Numbered from the stretch's first letter, positions 48,801 through 61,876 are shown. The stretch is 64,000 nucleotides of DNA from Plantago major (GCA_026545765.1 CM048840.1:80566877-80630876), one strand, 5' to 3'. Numbers and translations: made by a program. Notes: generated by a model not told the origin, from the sequence alone.

Positions 48801-49475
48801 TGATCTCACACCTGTCATTACGGTTAATTTGTCCACACAAGTATAAACTTTGCAAGAACGTTTATCAAACTTGACTTTCAGATCATCATCACACAGGTGG
48901 CTTATACTAACAAGATTAGCAGTTAACCCTTCAACAAGAAGAACATTCGAGAGTTTCGGATATCCTTTAAGGCACAGTGTTCCCTTTCCAAGTATTTTGC
49001 TTTGGTATCCTCCTCCATAGGTTACCGTACCTGTCTTTTGAGCTACAAAGTTTGACAAATTTGACAGGTTACCGGTCATGTGCCTAGAACAACCACTGTC
49101 GAAGTACCATTTTCCTGCATTGTTAGGGGAAGTAGCAACAGAAAAAGCAACATTGCAAGTAAGTTTTTCTTTAGCTACCCAAACATGTTTCGAAACACTC
49201 TTGTGTTTTCTTATCTGTCCTGGAGATTTGTCTAGTTTAGGAGAACTAGGAAAGTACTTTAGAGTCTTAAGATTACATCTTTTAGTCTCTGTTGAAGTGG
49301 ATGTTGTCACAACATTGCGGCTAGCATCACTGTTTTGTTTGCTGGAAACTGGATGGGAGGGAATTGTGGAGAGATTACTGAGGTTGGAGGTCTCAACATG
49401 TTCCCTCTTTAAGTCCTTTTGGTACTTGAAGCAGTAAGGCTTTTTGTGACCAGATTTAAGATGAAGTGCACACAA
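45883..49475 (-). pseudogene. pol: pol region of the left D body
   Basis: Protease (KWYFDSGCSRHMTGN, near 49065-49115), GAG-pre-integrase (LWHKKLGHVNYRNLE, near 48700-48745; CGDCLMGKQTKGTH), integrase (about 48560-47900), RT (about 47210-46400; NGYIDKEVYVEQPRGFEDP; YVDDIVFGA near 46795-46822) and RNase H (about 46290-45890; HIDIRHHFLRDLVSKQI). Copia order. It is broken. Confidence 0.92.
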
Positions 49476-49479
49476 ACAA

Positions 49480-51148
49480 AGCTTTTCTTTGACAAACGAG
49501 GACCTTTTATGAGCTCGTAAAGAGGTTTGACAACTTTTGAGGTATCGTCAATGGTCGCTCATGTTGCACCAAAGTTCATCATAACTACTTGTGTACCCTA
49601 AACCAGTGGTTCTATCATTGTTCACATCAAGCATCTCATTAAGTCTAGAAGTAGAAGAGTTCCATTTTGCAATTACCTTCTTTTCATTATCTAGCTCAGA
49701 GATTACCTTGAACAGCCTGTAGTCCTTCTTTGTTAATTCACTTCTAGTTTGACAATGGTGTCTTTGATTGTGGTTCTCCTTCTCAGTTTTCTTGAGGAGT
49801 TTTCTGAGAGTCTTCCATTCACTGAAGAGTTTCTCATACATCTGTTGCAGATCCTTCACCATTTGATCTGCATTACCTTCCTCTTCCGAAGGACTATCTG
49901 TATCAAAATCCACAAAACCATGTAGACATAAAACATTAGAGATTCCTGACTTCTCAGGTTTGGTTAGTGCCAAAATTTCACGTTCTCGAGTCATCATAGT
50001 CAAAGAAGATTTCTATTCTCGATGTTGTCTTGACAATGTTGTCCCAACATTGGTCATCAACATGGTAAGTGGATGAGCGAGAGCTCGGCATTGGTAGTTG
50101 AATCATCTTCTTTTCTTCATCTTCTGTTCTTCATCCGAGTCATCTTTGAGACAAGCAAGAAGATTCTTTTTCTCTTTTCTGAGATTGTTAGCACATTCAT
50201 TTTGATAATGACCCCACCCTTGGCATTCAAAACATCTAATCTTACTAAGAGGAGTGCGATCGAAATCAGATTCAGAGCTAGTTTTGGAAGCAGAACCAGT
50301 TTTGAAAGTATTGTTTTTCTTTTTGAAAGTTTTAGTTCCACTTGAGGATCCTTGACCAGAGTTTTTCCTGAATCTAAGTTTGTTGAACTTCCTTACAAGA
50401 TTGTTGAAAGCTTCCTCAGTGATATTGTCAGACTCATCACTACTACTATCACGCTTTGAAGATTTTGCTTTAGAAACAGAGTGAAGAGAAATACTATGAG
50501 TTTTCATACCTTGTCTCTCATTTTCATTTAGTTCAAAGTTTTTCAAATTGTTCAACAGGGTATGAAAATCCATAGTTGCCAAGTTATGAGTGTCTTCCAA
50601 AATAGTGACTTTGGTATTAAATCTTGAGGAAAGAGATCGAACAGCTTTGGAAACAAGTTGTCTATTAGAAATAGCTTCTCCCAGTCTTTGGACTTCATTT
50701 GAGAGAGTCAAAAGTTTTTCAAAATAGGAGTCAATGGTTTCTTCCTCCGCATTCTTAGATTTTCAAATTGAGACCAAAGCATTCTAAGTTTAGTTTGTTT
50801 GACACTAGCATCCCCTTCACAATGACTCTGAAGTAAATCCCAAGCTTGTTTTGCAGTAGTACAGTTTTGAATGATTTTAAACATATGAGAATCTGCATGA
50901 CCAAAGATAGCATTTAAAGCTTTTTCATTATAAGAGCTAAGAAGTATGTCACCTGCAGAGAAGCGTTCTTCAGGTATGGGGACAATGTCACCATCAGCAT
51001 CAGGTCCTTTAGTTGGCCAGGTGTATCCTTCCAGAATGGATCTCCAAGCACGGCCATCAAGGGACTTGATGTATGTCCTCATCCAGATTTGCCAGTAATG
51101 GTAGTTGGACCCATCAAGCACAGGAGGTCTATTGTAGTTTGCATCCAT
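49480..51148 (-). pseudogene. gag: gag region of the left D body
   Basis: The likely start is the ATG at 51148 (MDANYNRPPVLDGSNYHYW), typical of SIRE-type gag. A CCHC knuckle (CFECQGWGHYQNEC) lies near 50195-50240. A Glu/Lys-rich coiled-coil section follows near 49650-49850. It is broken. Confidence 0.87.
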
Positions 51149-51187
51149 TGTAGTAGTACCAAATCCAGACACCAGTAGTTAGGTGGC

Positions 51188-51201
51188 TGGCTCTGATGCC
51201 A
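51188..51201 (-). promoter_or_regulatory. Primer-binding site of the left D body
   Basis: TGGCATCAGAGCCA on the element strand, matching the 3' end of initiator methionine tRNA with one mismatch at the fourth base. The mismatch also occurs in the right body (61009-61022), so it is a family feature. Confidence 0.85.
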
Positions 51202-51203
51202 CT

Positions 51204-52043
51204 TGTTAGAACTTAATATCCCGGATTGGTACTTGGAACTAGATCAACAGACAATGTTGTTCAACAATGTCTACAGTAAACAGATAGCAGCGGATGAATA
51301 ATGAAACTTCTATTACCAAGCCAATATATAGAAAAATATATTAGCAACGCCTTTAGGCAAAATATCTACTGACAGGAAAAGTAGATCTAATCAACTTGGT
51401 TTAATACAATCACAAACGCTTGATTAAACAACCAAAACTAGCCCTAGAAGAACCAACAGTAAAAGCTATTCTAGGTCGATGTTTGAAAGAGTTATTCCAA
51501 CAATGAAAACTCTTAGACAAACTCTAAAGCTAGCAGAAAACAAGAAGCCTAAACTCTTTTAATAAAGTCTCGATTGATCATCAAGAAAGGCTCTCCAAAA
51601 ACATTGCTTTGCTGAATCCTTGCATATATATACTTGAGATGTCGACCTCTTCCATCTAAGTCGAAAGGCAATAGGATCTTGGCAAAGGCAATTTTTCCTT
51701 TTACTTGTTTTCTTCAAAATGCGCATAGAAGGAAATTTCCATATTTCAATTCTTCATAAAATATATTCCTTCTTGCTTTTACCACAAGCTGTTCTTTTTC
51801 CTTAAATCAATTCTTGTTCGTTTTGTCAATACTTCCAGTCCAAGTATCCTGTCCAATGTGCTTTGTCTTCGATGTCTGCGGAAATGCTATATCTGCAATG
51901 TTATGCCAACATTAAATTCTATCCTGTCACAATGTTATACAACATTGATAATCCTGTAGCTTCACAAACAACAACAAACACAAACTTGGAACTGATTATT
52001 GAAAGACAAGATTATCAAAGTATAAGTGCATACTGCACTTTCA
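51204..52043 (-). repeat. LTR 2 of D (middle LTR, shared by both bodies)
   Basis: TGTTAGAAC to ACTTTCA, 840 bp. Primer site on its left and polypurine tract on its right, so it serves as 5' LTR of the left body and 3' LTR of the right body. No target duplication flanks it. It carries several private base differences from LTR 1 and LTR 3. Confidence 0.95.
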
Positions 52044-52282
52044 ATCTCCCCCTTAATCTTAGTCTTTCATCACAAAACATATCACAAAACAAAACAAGAG
52101 AACAGATCATAGAAACATAACTAAGAACTATTAAAGATCTATTCTCCCCCTTAACCTCTATTCTCCCCCTTAACCAGACAACTTAAGAAATATTCAAGAG
52201 AATTTAAAATATTACAGACCCACAAAAATTATAATTGTTCAACACAGACTTAAGAAGAATGAACTCAAGTAACTCAAGTTAT

Positions 52283-54251
52283 CTATTCTCCCCCTTTTTG
52301 TGAGGAAAGAAAAGAAACTAGAGTATTTCTGAACTTCAGATTGTTTGAGATCTGCTCATCAAGCCCTTTGATTTGCTCCAGAATCAGCTTGTCCTGTTCA
52401 GTTAAACTACCTGCAGACAGAGTTTCAATGTTAGGAGTCAATGTTGTCCCAACATGTAAGTCAACATTGGAATGTTGAGCTGCAACTACAGAGCTTTCTG
52501 GTGCATCAGTTTTGCCAGTAGAAAGAGGCATATTCTCCTCCACATCCATGTTCACAGAAACATCAGGATCTACCCAAGGAAGATCACAGATCCTGTCATG
52601 TGTTTCCAGTAGTTGTTTGGTGACTGTGATGGACTTAAAGTTGGAATGATAGACATCATTGGCTTTGACCTCAATACCCTGCATCTGAAGAACAGCAAAT
52701 ATAGTGGATGGAAGAATCAAATGGCCTCGATCCTCTATTCTTAGAATTTTCTAGATGCTTGAGAATCCTTTCTCCAGATTGACATTGTAACCCATTTTAA
52801 TCTCAGAAGCAACATGGCTGCCTCTTCGAGCTTGTTGTTATTGGAAGATGGCAGCCAGTTGTACAGGCAGATCCTGGCAAGAACAAATACTAGAGAACAA
52901 CAATATTTCAGATCTAGAGTTCCAGTAGGCCAAGATTTTAATTTTCCTGCAGTTAGCTCTCTTGCAATCTCATCCATAGTTACCTCCACAGGAGTCTCAA
53001 TCTCATCCCTATTTCTATGCAGCACAGTATTGATATCCTTAGAAGTCAAGAAGAATACATCACCTCTCAAGTACACACAGTGATGCTTACCATGCCCTTC
53101 ACTACCAAAATTCTCAGATAAATGGGCATAGAATTCTCTTATGATTTCAGGAACAAAAGCAGCATATTGAGTAACAGCATAATAGAGATTCCTTTTCTTC
53201 AGATAGGCAACCAAGTTATACTCTTCAAATGAGTCCTCTTTAATTATCTTCTCAACATCTATAGCATTGTTTTTGATTTTCTCATATTTTTCTAGATTCT
53301 TGTTATCATAGAACAAATGAGAAACTGCATCTTCATCCCAATCAGAACCATCTGTAAACACAGGTTCAGAGGATAGATCATTTACCTGAGGGTCTTCAAT
53401 CTGGTCTTCTCCAAGAATGACATCCTCATCATCAAGTGATTCTTCTTCAGATTCTTCCTCTGTCTCAGCTTCATAATCTTCAGAGTCATCTGAGCTTTCA
53501 TCTGAGTTACTCAGTTCTTCTTCGTCAACCATTGACTCATCCTTAGAGTCATCTTCAGTTTCTGGCTCATAATCCTCCATATCATTAGAGCTTTCATCAT
53601 TGTTATCATCATGAGCAGCTGATGTTGCAACAACATCCTCATCTATATTCATTGGATCACTCTCAGTTTTCTCTGAGTTATCTGACTGCCAATCTTCCAC
53701 TTCAACTAGTTCAATAGTAGGCTCATCTGCGGGTTTCTCAACATTTTCAGAATGCATGCTTGTCTGATTCTCATCATTCAGGCCATCAGTAGCCGTTTCC
53801 CCTGTTTTGTCAGGTTGTTGTACATCATCTTCTTCAACAGATGCAGGGTTTTGGGGGTTTTCTGTCAGATCAGCATGTTGAATTTCGGGATGTCCAACAT
53901 CTTTCCCAGCATCCTCCATGGGATCGGAGCATCTTTCTCTATCCCCATTGGGCTTTCATCATCATCCCTCAGATCCTGTGGCAAGTCGACTGGCATGCTC
54001 CCCAATTTAACAAGGGTTTGTGCAGCAAATTCAGAGGGGTTTGATGGTGATGACTCTGTTTGGGTTTTTGGAGATGGTGGCTTTGGTACAGGAGATGAGG
54101 GTTTTTCCGCACTATCTTCCGAATCCTCACAATTATAGACTGGAATCTCAAAATCGGCAGGTTCAGCACGAATGGGAAGAGGATAAGCTTGCTCCCCCTC
54201 AGGTGTTTGCAATGAAAATCCGGGCAAGACGGGTTTTTTCGGGGACGACAT
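52283..54251 (-). pseudogene. Extra 3' gene of the right D body
   Basis: The better copy of the D third gene. It begins MSSPKKPVLPGFSLQ at 54251, with Pro/Ser-rich sequence, then a long acidic region with repeated SSDDSEDYEAE-like units, then the globular 'putative plant transposon protein'-like region (REFYAHLSENF, VYLRGDVFFLTSKDINTVL, ARELTAGKLKSWP) and a C-terminal tail ending FLSSQKGGE at 52283. No membrane segment or signal peptide is visible, so it does not look like an envelope gene. The acidic N-terminus would suit an activation or histone-interacting surface, but that is speculation. It is broken, with about two or three interruptions. Confidence 0.78.
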
Positions 54252-55695
54252 TGTTTGGATCGTGAAGCTAGAGTTGAGGGAGAAAGAGCGGGAGAGGAGT
54301 TTTGGTTGAGAGCGACAAGAGAGTAAAGTGAGGGGAAGGTGAAGAGTTTTGGGAGTAAGAAGTAAATAAAATAGAAAGAACTTTTTTTTTTTTTTTTTTT
54401 TTTTTGTAAGAGAGTGGTTTGGAAGGATGGTAGTTTTTGTGATTGGTGGAGAAGTGGGCTAATGAGAAAGGTAGTGGTACTATGGTTGGAGGAGTGTTTT
54501 TGGTTGGTTTGCTCCAAGAATCATAACCATATATATCAAAACACAAACCAAGATCTGTACACAGCTGTTAATATGAGATTAAGGAAAGCAAATGACCACC
54601 GTATCAATTAGGTCAAGAATGAAGAAGATTCTCAAAACTCAACCTAGGGAGGTACATTTTTGTTTTAGGAAACAATTTAAGTCAGATAAGAGTAAGATAT
54701 TTTACACTTTACATTTTACCAGATTACCCAAGACACAAAATTACTCCCCCTCAAACCCAACCCAAAACACAGAATGAGCACACAAAAATCACAGCAAAGA
54801 AGGTACTTCCAGCACAGGCAATGTTGACCAGGATGTTGGCTCAACATTGATGACAACATCGGAAAATCAGACCACTCTTAATGTAAGTCAGCCAGGAACC
54901 AAGTCTCAAAATGTGCAGATTCGATTAACACCATTGATGCTGCAGGCAAAGACAGAGAGAGAAAGGAATACCAAAGAAACACACTTAACCTTGCCTCAAG
55001 AAGTAAATGGAACAATTAGCATAAGTTTGAGCGGGGGTGACCATGAGACCGTGAACCATGTCAAATAATTGGAACACGTATGAATCCAAAGTCAAGCCTA
55101 TGCGGAGTTAGGCAAACACACGTCTCATGGCATAAAATCACTCATTTGACCACATTGGGTAATTTGGTACTCAGAAAGTGGACCAGCAGCATTACGAGAA
55201 TCGGCACTTTTGTGCGTGTCGGTTTCCAGTACAGGCCATCAACCCTCACGACATATGACACATTGGCCACGTCGATATTTGGATAGTATTTGGAACCTGC
55301 CCAACACGATCCTCGACGGAAACACTTCGAGCCCTTTTTATCATAATTCATTAGATTTATTAAGCACAAAGAGCAGGAGGCAAAATCAAGTGCAAGTCAA
55401 GGTACGAGAAAAGATGGCCAAAAAGCAGCAAAAGTGGGTTTTACATAAAGCAGACACACAGGAGACTCGATACCTTTCAACCTTGGTTTCAAACAGCCTT
55501 TCAAAACCTAAGTATCACCACTGTAAGCTACAAACAGGAACAACCATTGACCAGCACAGTAGCACAAGAAACACAGAGACACACAAGAATAAGAAAGAGA
55601 AAAGACTAAAAGAATAAAAGAAAGACAACACTAGGTAAACATAGATGACAATGTTGACCAGGATGTTATGTCAACATTGCTTGCAGCAAATCCTA
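54252..55695 (-). promoter_or_regulatory. Spacer between pol and 3' gene of the right D body
   Basis: Equivalent of 44434-45882: poly-T on the + strand at 54382-54405, TATA-like site near 54530-54537, ATGTTG/CAACAT pairs and the CG-richer patch at about 55060-55370. No gene recognised. Confidence 0.5.
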
Positions 55696-58600
55696 TCAAA
55701 TAGTGCAAAGGCCAAGAGACCTTCTTAAACTGAAGAATCTCTCTTTATGAAGGGGCTTTGTGAAAATGTCAGCTAACTGATTTGTGGTATCAATGTGTTG
55801 TATGTCAATTATTTGTTTGGAGACTAGGTCTCTAAGAAAATGATGTCGAATATCTATATGCTCGGTGCGTGAGTGTTGAACAGGGTTCTTGGATATGTGA
55901 ATGGCACTAAGGTTATCACAAAACAGCAAAAGAGTGTCACTTTGAAATCCATATTCATGCAGCATATTGTTCAGCCAAATTAGTTGAGACACACAACTCC
56001 CAGCCGCTACATATTCAGATTCAGCAGTAGAGAGAGACACGCAATTTTGTTTCTTACTATACCATGACACAAGAGTTGGTCCAAGATAAAAACAACCTCC
56101 ACTAGTTGATTTTCGATCATCTAAATCACCAGCCCAATCAGAATCACTAAATCCCAATAGATTAGTGTGTGAATCACAAGCATACCATAATCCAAGATTA
56201 ACAGTTCCTGATATATATCTAATGATTCTTTTGACAGCAGTTAAGTGAGATATTTTGGTGGGTTGATTGATACTGCACACACACAAACAGAGAACATGAT
56301 GTCCGGTGGTGAAAGATACAAGAGACTTCCAATCATTGATCTGTACAATGTTGGGTCAACATCGTCCCCAACATCGGTTTTGCTGAGTTTCAGAGATGTA
56401 GCCATGGGAGTGCTGCAAGGTTTGGCATTTTCCAGACCAAATTTTTTGATAAGATTCTTGGCATATTTCTCTTAAGAGATAAAGAGGCCTTCCGTTTCTG
56501 CTGGATCTGGAGCCCCAAGAAGAAACCGAGTTCACCAATCATACTCATCTCAAAAGTTCCTGTCATGGCTTGAACAAACTTATCTAGCATGGAGAGGTTA
56601 GTAGCACCAAATACAATATCATCAACATAGATTTGAGCAATGCAGATGTCTTTTCCTTTCCTGAGGATAAACAAATTTTGATCTCCCTCACCTCTTTTAA
56701 ATCCTAACCCAACTAGGAATTCTGTCAACCTAGCATACCAAGCGTGTGGGGCTTGTTTCAAACCATACAAGGCTTTTCTTAGTTTAAAAACATGGTCAGG
56801 ATAAAAAGGATCTTCAAACCCTCTTGGTTGTTCAACATACACTTCTTTGTCAATGTAACCATTCAAGAAAGCTCCTTTAACATCCATTTGGTTGAGTTTT
56901 ATGTTAAGACAACATGCTAAGGCTAGGAGCAAGCGAATGGACTCTAATCTAGCAACAGGAGCGAAGGTCTCATCAAAATCAATGCCTTCCACTTGGGTGT
57001 AACCTTGAGCAACCAATCTGGCTTTGTTTTTTTACAACTATCCCCTTTTCATCACTCTTGTTTTTGAAAATCCACTTGGTGCCTATGACATTTATATTAT
57101 GGGGGCGAGGAACAAGAGTCCAGACTTCATTTGTTTGAAACTGACGAAGTTCATCTTACATTGCTTCTATCCAAAAATCATCAGCAAGAGCTTCTTTCAC
57201 ATTTTTAGGTTCAATTAACGAAACAAAGCACGAGGAACTTACAGAGTGACATATTTCAGCAAGTCTGAGTGTCTCCTTGTAACTTTTGCGCGTGTTTCCC
57301 CTCAATGTCCTTCCTCTTGGATTTCCAATTACTTGGGAACTGGGATGATCTTTGCGAATTCTAGGAGGAGGATCCTTTCGTGAGTCAGGAGACATAGGTG
57401 CAGCATTGTTGCTGGATGGATATTCATATTCAGCTTCAGTTTCATTATGAGGATCAGCTTGTTCTTCATCATGAGTGTAACTCTGGGATGTTGAATTTAA
57501 TGTTGAGTCATCATTGCACAGAGGGGATGTTGGCACAACATTGCCCACAACATGGGTTCTTTCATTTTGATCAGCAGCAGGAGTCACAGTTTCTGGTACG
57601 TTCTCATGTGTAGAAGAGTCAGAGGTTGATTCAATAACCTGTTCAGCACCTGCAGAAATCTTCTTCTGGACATAGGGCTCTGAGTCATCAAAGGAAACAT
57701 TCACAGACTCTTGTATAGTCTGCAATCTAGGATTGTATATTCTATACGCTTGACTATTTTGAGAGTATCCTACAAAGATTCCTTTGTCACTTTTAGCATC
57801 AAACTTCCCTAGATGTTCTCTATCATTGAGTATGTAACACACACATCCAAAAACATGAAAGTACTTGAGATTGGGCTTTCTACCTTTCAACATCTCATAG
57901 GGAGTGGTTAGAGAACCTGGACGAAGATAGACACAATTGATTATGTGACAAGCAGTGTTCACAGCTTCAGCCCACAACCTTTTAACCTTTTTGATAGGTT
58001 CATTGAGCTCAACATCACACTGGCCATTTCTTGAAGAGTCCTGTTTTTCCTTTCAGCAACACCATTTTGTTGTGGTGTCTTAGGAGCTGAGTATTCATGC
58101 ATGATTCCTTTCTTTTCACAGTACTTATCAAAGAATTGATTATCGAATTCTTTACCATGGTCAGATCGAATTCTTTGAACAAGAGTAGAGTACTAATTAC
58201 AACATTTTGTATGCCAAGTTTTGAAGGATTCAAAAGTTTCTGATTTTTCTTTCAAAAAATTGACCCAAGTGTATCTAGAAAAATCATCAACTATAACATA
58301 GATATACCAGGCTCCTCCTAAACTTTTAGCTTCTATAGGACCCATGAGATCCATATGCAGGAGTTCAAAGCGATTAAAGTACCTCTTGTTGTCCTTCAAT
58401 CAAGTGGTGATGTGTCACCTTGGTTTGTTTTCCCATAAGACAGTCGCCACACACATGTTTCCCTACATTGGTAAGCTTTGGCACTCCTGTCACCACATTA
58501 TTTTTGATGATCTTCTCCAGATTTCTGTAATTGACATGTCCCAATTTCTTATGCCACAGTGTTGCATCATCATGTTGAGCAACATTGCATTTGAGAGGAA

Positions 58601-59213
58601 CATAGCAGTTGTCCTGTGATCTCACACCTGTCATTACGGTTAATTTGTCCACACAAGTATAAACTTTGCAAGAACGTTTATCAAACTTGACTTTCAGATC
58701 ATCATCACACAGTTGGCTTATACTAACAAGATTAGCAGTTAACCCTTCAACAAGAAGAACATTCGAGAGTTTCGGATATCCTTTAAGGCACAGTGTTCCC
58801 TTTCCAAGTATTTTGCTTTGGTATCCTCCTCCATAGGTTACCGTACCTGTCTTTTGAGCTACAAAGTTTGACAAATTTGACAGGTTACCGGTCATGTGCC
58901 TAGAACAACCACTGTCGAAGTACCATTTTCCTGCATTGTTAGGGGAAGTAGCAACAGAAAAAGCAACATTGCAAGTATGTTTTTCTTTAGCTACCCAAAC
59001 ATGTTTCGAAACACTCTTGTATTTTCTTATCTGTCCTGGAGATTTGTCTAGTTTAGGAGAACTAGGAAAGTACTTTAGAGTCTTAAGATTACATCTTTCA
59101 GTCTCTGTTGAAGTGGATGTTGTCACAACATTGCGGCTAGCATCACTGTTTTGTTTGCTGGAAACTGGATGGGAGGGAATTGTGGAGATTATCGAGGTTG
59201 GAGGTCTCAACAT
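55696..59213 (-). pseudogene. pol: pol region of the right D body
   Basis: Same domain order as the left body: protease (YFDSGCSRHMTGN, near 58880-58930), GAG-pre-integrase (LWHKKLGH, near 58540-58560), integrase (about 58370-57750), RT (about 57020-56390; YVDDIVFGA near 56605-56632) and RNase H (about 56090-55700). It is broken. Confidence 0.92.
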
Positions 59214-60969
59214 GTTCCCTCTTTAATTCCTTTTGGTACTTGAAGCAGTAAGGCTTTTTGTGACCAGATTTAAGACAGTAAGTGCACACAAACAAAGCTT
59301 TTTCTTTGACAAACGTAGGACCTTTTATGAGCTCAGAAAGAGGTTTGACAACTTTTGAGGTATCAGTGTCAACAGTGTCGTTCATGTTGCACCAAAGTTC
59401 ATCATAACTACTTGTGTACCCTAAACCATTGGTTCTATCATTGTTCACATCAAGCATCTCATTAAGTCTAGAAGTAGAAGAGTTCCATTTTGCAATTACC
59501 TTCTTTTCATTATCTAGCTCAGAGATTACCTTGAACAGTTCAGAGTCCTTCTTTGTTAATTCAGCTTCTAGTTTGACAATGGTGTCTTTCAGATTGTGGT
59601 TCTCCTTCTCAGTTTTCTTGAGGAGTTTTCTGAGAGTCTTCCATTCACTGAAGAGTTTCTCATACATCTGTTGCAGATCCTTCACCATTTGATCTGCATT
59701 ACCTTCCTCTTCCGAAGGACTATCTGTATCAAAATCCACAAAACCATGTAGACATAAAACATTAGAGATTCCTGACTTCTCAGGTTTGGTTAGTGCCAAA
59801 ATTTCACAGTTCTCAGAGTCATCATAGTCAAAGAAGATTTCTATTCCTGATGTTGTCTTGACAATGTTGTCCCAACATTGGTCATCAACATGGTAAGTGG
59901 ATGAGCGGAGAGCTCTGGCATTGGTAGTTGAATCATCTTCTTTTTCTTCATCTTCCTGTTCTTCATCTGAGTCATCCTTGAGAAGCAAGAAGATTCTTTT
60001 TCTTTTCCGATATTGTTAGCACATTCATTTTGATAATGACCCCACCCTTGGCATTCAAAACATCTAATCTTACTAAGAGGAGTGCGATCGAAATCGATTG
60101 AGCTAGTTTGGAAGCGAACCGCTTTTGAAAGTATTGTTTTTCTTTTTGAAAGTTTTAGTTCCACTTGAGGATCCTTGACCAGAGTTTTTCCTGAATCTAA
60201 GTTTGTTGAACTTCCTTACAAGATTGTTGAAAGCTTCCTCAGTCATATTGTCAGACTCATCACTACTACTATCAGGCTTTGAAGATTTTGCTTTAGAAAC
60301 AGAGTGAAGAGAAATACTATGAGTTTTAATACCTTGTCTCTCATTTTCATTTAGTTCAAAGTTTTTCAAATTGTTCAACAGGGTATGAAAATCCATAGTT
60401 GCCAAGTTATGAGTGTCTTCCAAAATAGTGACTTTGGTATTAAATCTTGAGGAAAGAGATCGAATGTTTTGGAAACAAGTTGTCTATTAGAAATAGCTTC
60501 TCCCAGTCTTTGGACTTCATTTGAGAGAGTCAAAAGTTTTTCAAAATAGGAGTCAATGGTTTCTTCCTCCGCATTCTTAGATTTTCAAATTGAGACCAAA
60601 GCATTCTAAGTTTAGTTTGTTTGACACTAGCATCCCCTTCACAATGACTCTGAAGTAAATCCCAAGCTGTTTTGGCAAGAGTAGCTTTTGAATGATTTTA
60701 AACATATGAGAATCTGCATGACCAAAGATAGCATTTAAAGCTTTTTCATTATAAGAGCTAAGAAGTATGTCACCTGTAGAGAAGCGTTCTTCAGGTATGG
60801 GGACAATGTCACCATCAGCATCAGGTCCTTCAGTTGGCCAGGTGTATCCTTCCAGAATGGATCTCCAAGCACGGCCATCAAGGGACTTGATGTATGTCCT
60901 CATCCGGATTTGCCAGTAATGGTAATTGGACCCATCAAGCACAGGAGGTCTATTGTAGTTTGCATCCAT
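59214..60969 (-). pseudogene. gag: gag region of the right D body
   Basis: SIRE-type gag starting MDANYNRPPVLDGSNYHYW at 60969, CCHC knuckle CFECQGWGHYQNEC near 60015-60060, coiled-coil part near 59450-59700, and a second Cys/His motif (CTYCLKSGHKKPYC) near 59250-59290 just before the protease. It is broken. Confidence 0.87.
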
Positions 60970-61008
60970 TGTAGTAGTACCAAATCCAGACACCAGTAGT
61001 TAGGTGGC

Positions 61009-61022
61009 TGGCTCTGATGCCA
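61009..61022 (-). promoter_or_regulatory. Primer-binding site of the right D body
   Basis: TGGCATCAGAGCCA on the element strand, two bases from LTR 3; the same one-base variant of the tRNA-iMet site as in the left body. Confidence 0.85.
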
Positions 61023-61024
61023 CT

Positions 61025-61876
61025 TGTTAGAACTTAAGATCCCGGATTGGTACTTGGAACTAGATCAACAGACAATGTTGTCAACAATGTTGTTCAACAA
61101 TGTCTACAGTAAACAGATAGCAGCGGATGAATAATGAAACTTCTATTACCAAGCCAATATATAGAAAAATATATTAGCAACGCCTTTAGGCAAAATATCT
61201 ACTGACAGGAAAAGTAGATCTAATCAACTTGGTTTAATACAATCACAAATGATTGATTAAACAACCAAAACTAGCCCTAGAAGAACCAACAGTAAAAGCT
61301 ATTCTAGGTCGATGTTTGAAAGAGTTATTCCAACAATGAATACTCTTAGACAAACTCTAAAGCTAGCAGAAAACAAGAAGCCTAAACTCTTTTAATAAAG
61401 TCTCGATTGATCATCAAGAAAGGCTCTCCAAAAACATTGCTTTGCTGAATCCTTGCATATATATACTTGAGATGTCGACCTCTTCCATCTAAGTCGAAAG
61501 GCAATAGGATCTCGGCAAAGGCAATTTTTCCTTTTACTTGTTTTCTTCAAAATGCGCATAGAATGAAATTTCCATATTTCAATTCTTCATAAAATATATT
61601 CCTTCTTGCTTTCACCACAAGCTGTTCTTTTTCCTTAAATCAATTCTTGTTCGTTTTGTCAATACTTCCAGTCCAAGTATCCTGTCCAATGTGCTTTGTC
61701 TTCGATGTCTGCAGCAATGCTATATCTTCAATGTTATGCCAACATTAAATTCTATCCTGTCAAAATGTTATACAACACTGATAATCCTGCACCTTCACAA
61801 ACAACAACAAACACAAACTTGGAACTGATTATTGAAAGACAAGATTATCAAAGTACAAGTGCATACTGCACTTTCA
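61025..61876 (-). repeat. LTR 3 of D (5' LTR of the right body)
   Basis: TGTTAGAAC to GCACTTTCA, 852 bp. TATA-like site near 61456-61464. It shares with LTR 1 an extra AATGTTGTCAAC word near its outer edge that LTR 2 lacks. Confidence 0.95.

Larger units (their letters stand above)
41401..61876 (-). mobile_element. Element D: three-LTR tandem array of a SIRE-like copia element
   Basis: 20.5 kb arranged LTR-body-LTR-body-LTR, all minus strand, with one perfect target duplication around the whole and none at the middle LTR. Each unit is about 9.8 kb. Gag (RPPVLDGSNYHYWQIRMRTY) and integrase (HMDLMGPIEAKSLGGAWY) resemble the SIRE lineage of Ty1/copia. The two bodies are nearly identical apart from scattered small differences; the LTRs differ pairwise by about 1-2 percent by eye. 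Both bodies are broken, about seven or eight interruptions each in gag and pol. The array most likely arose by unequal recombination between LTRs after one insertion into B. Confidence 0.93.
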
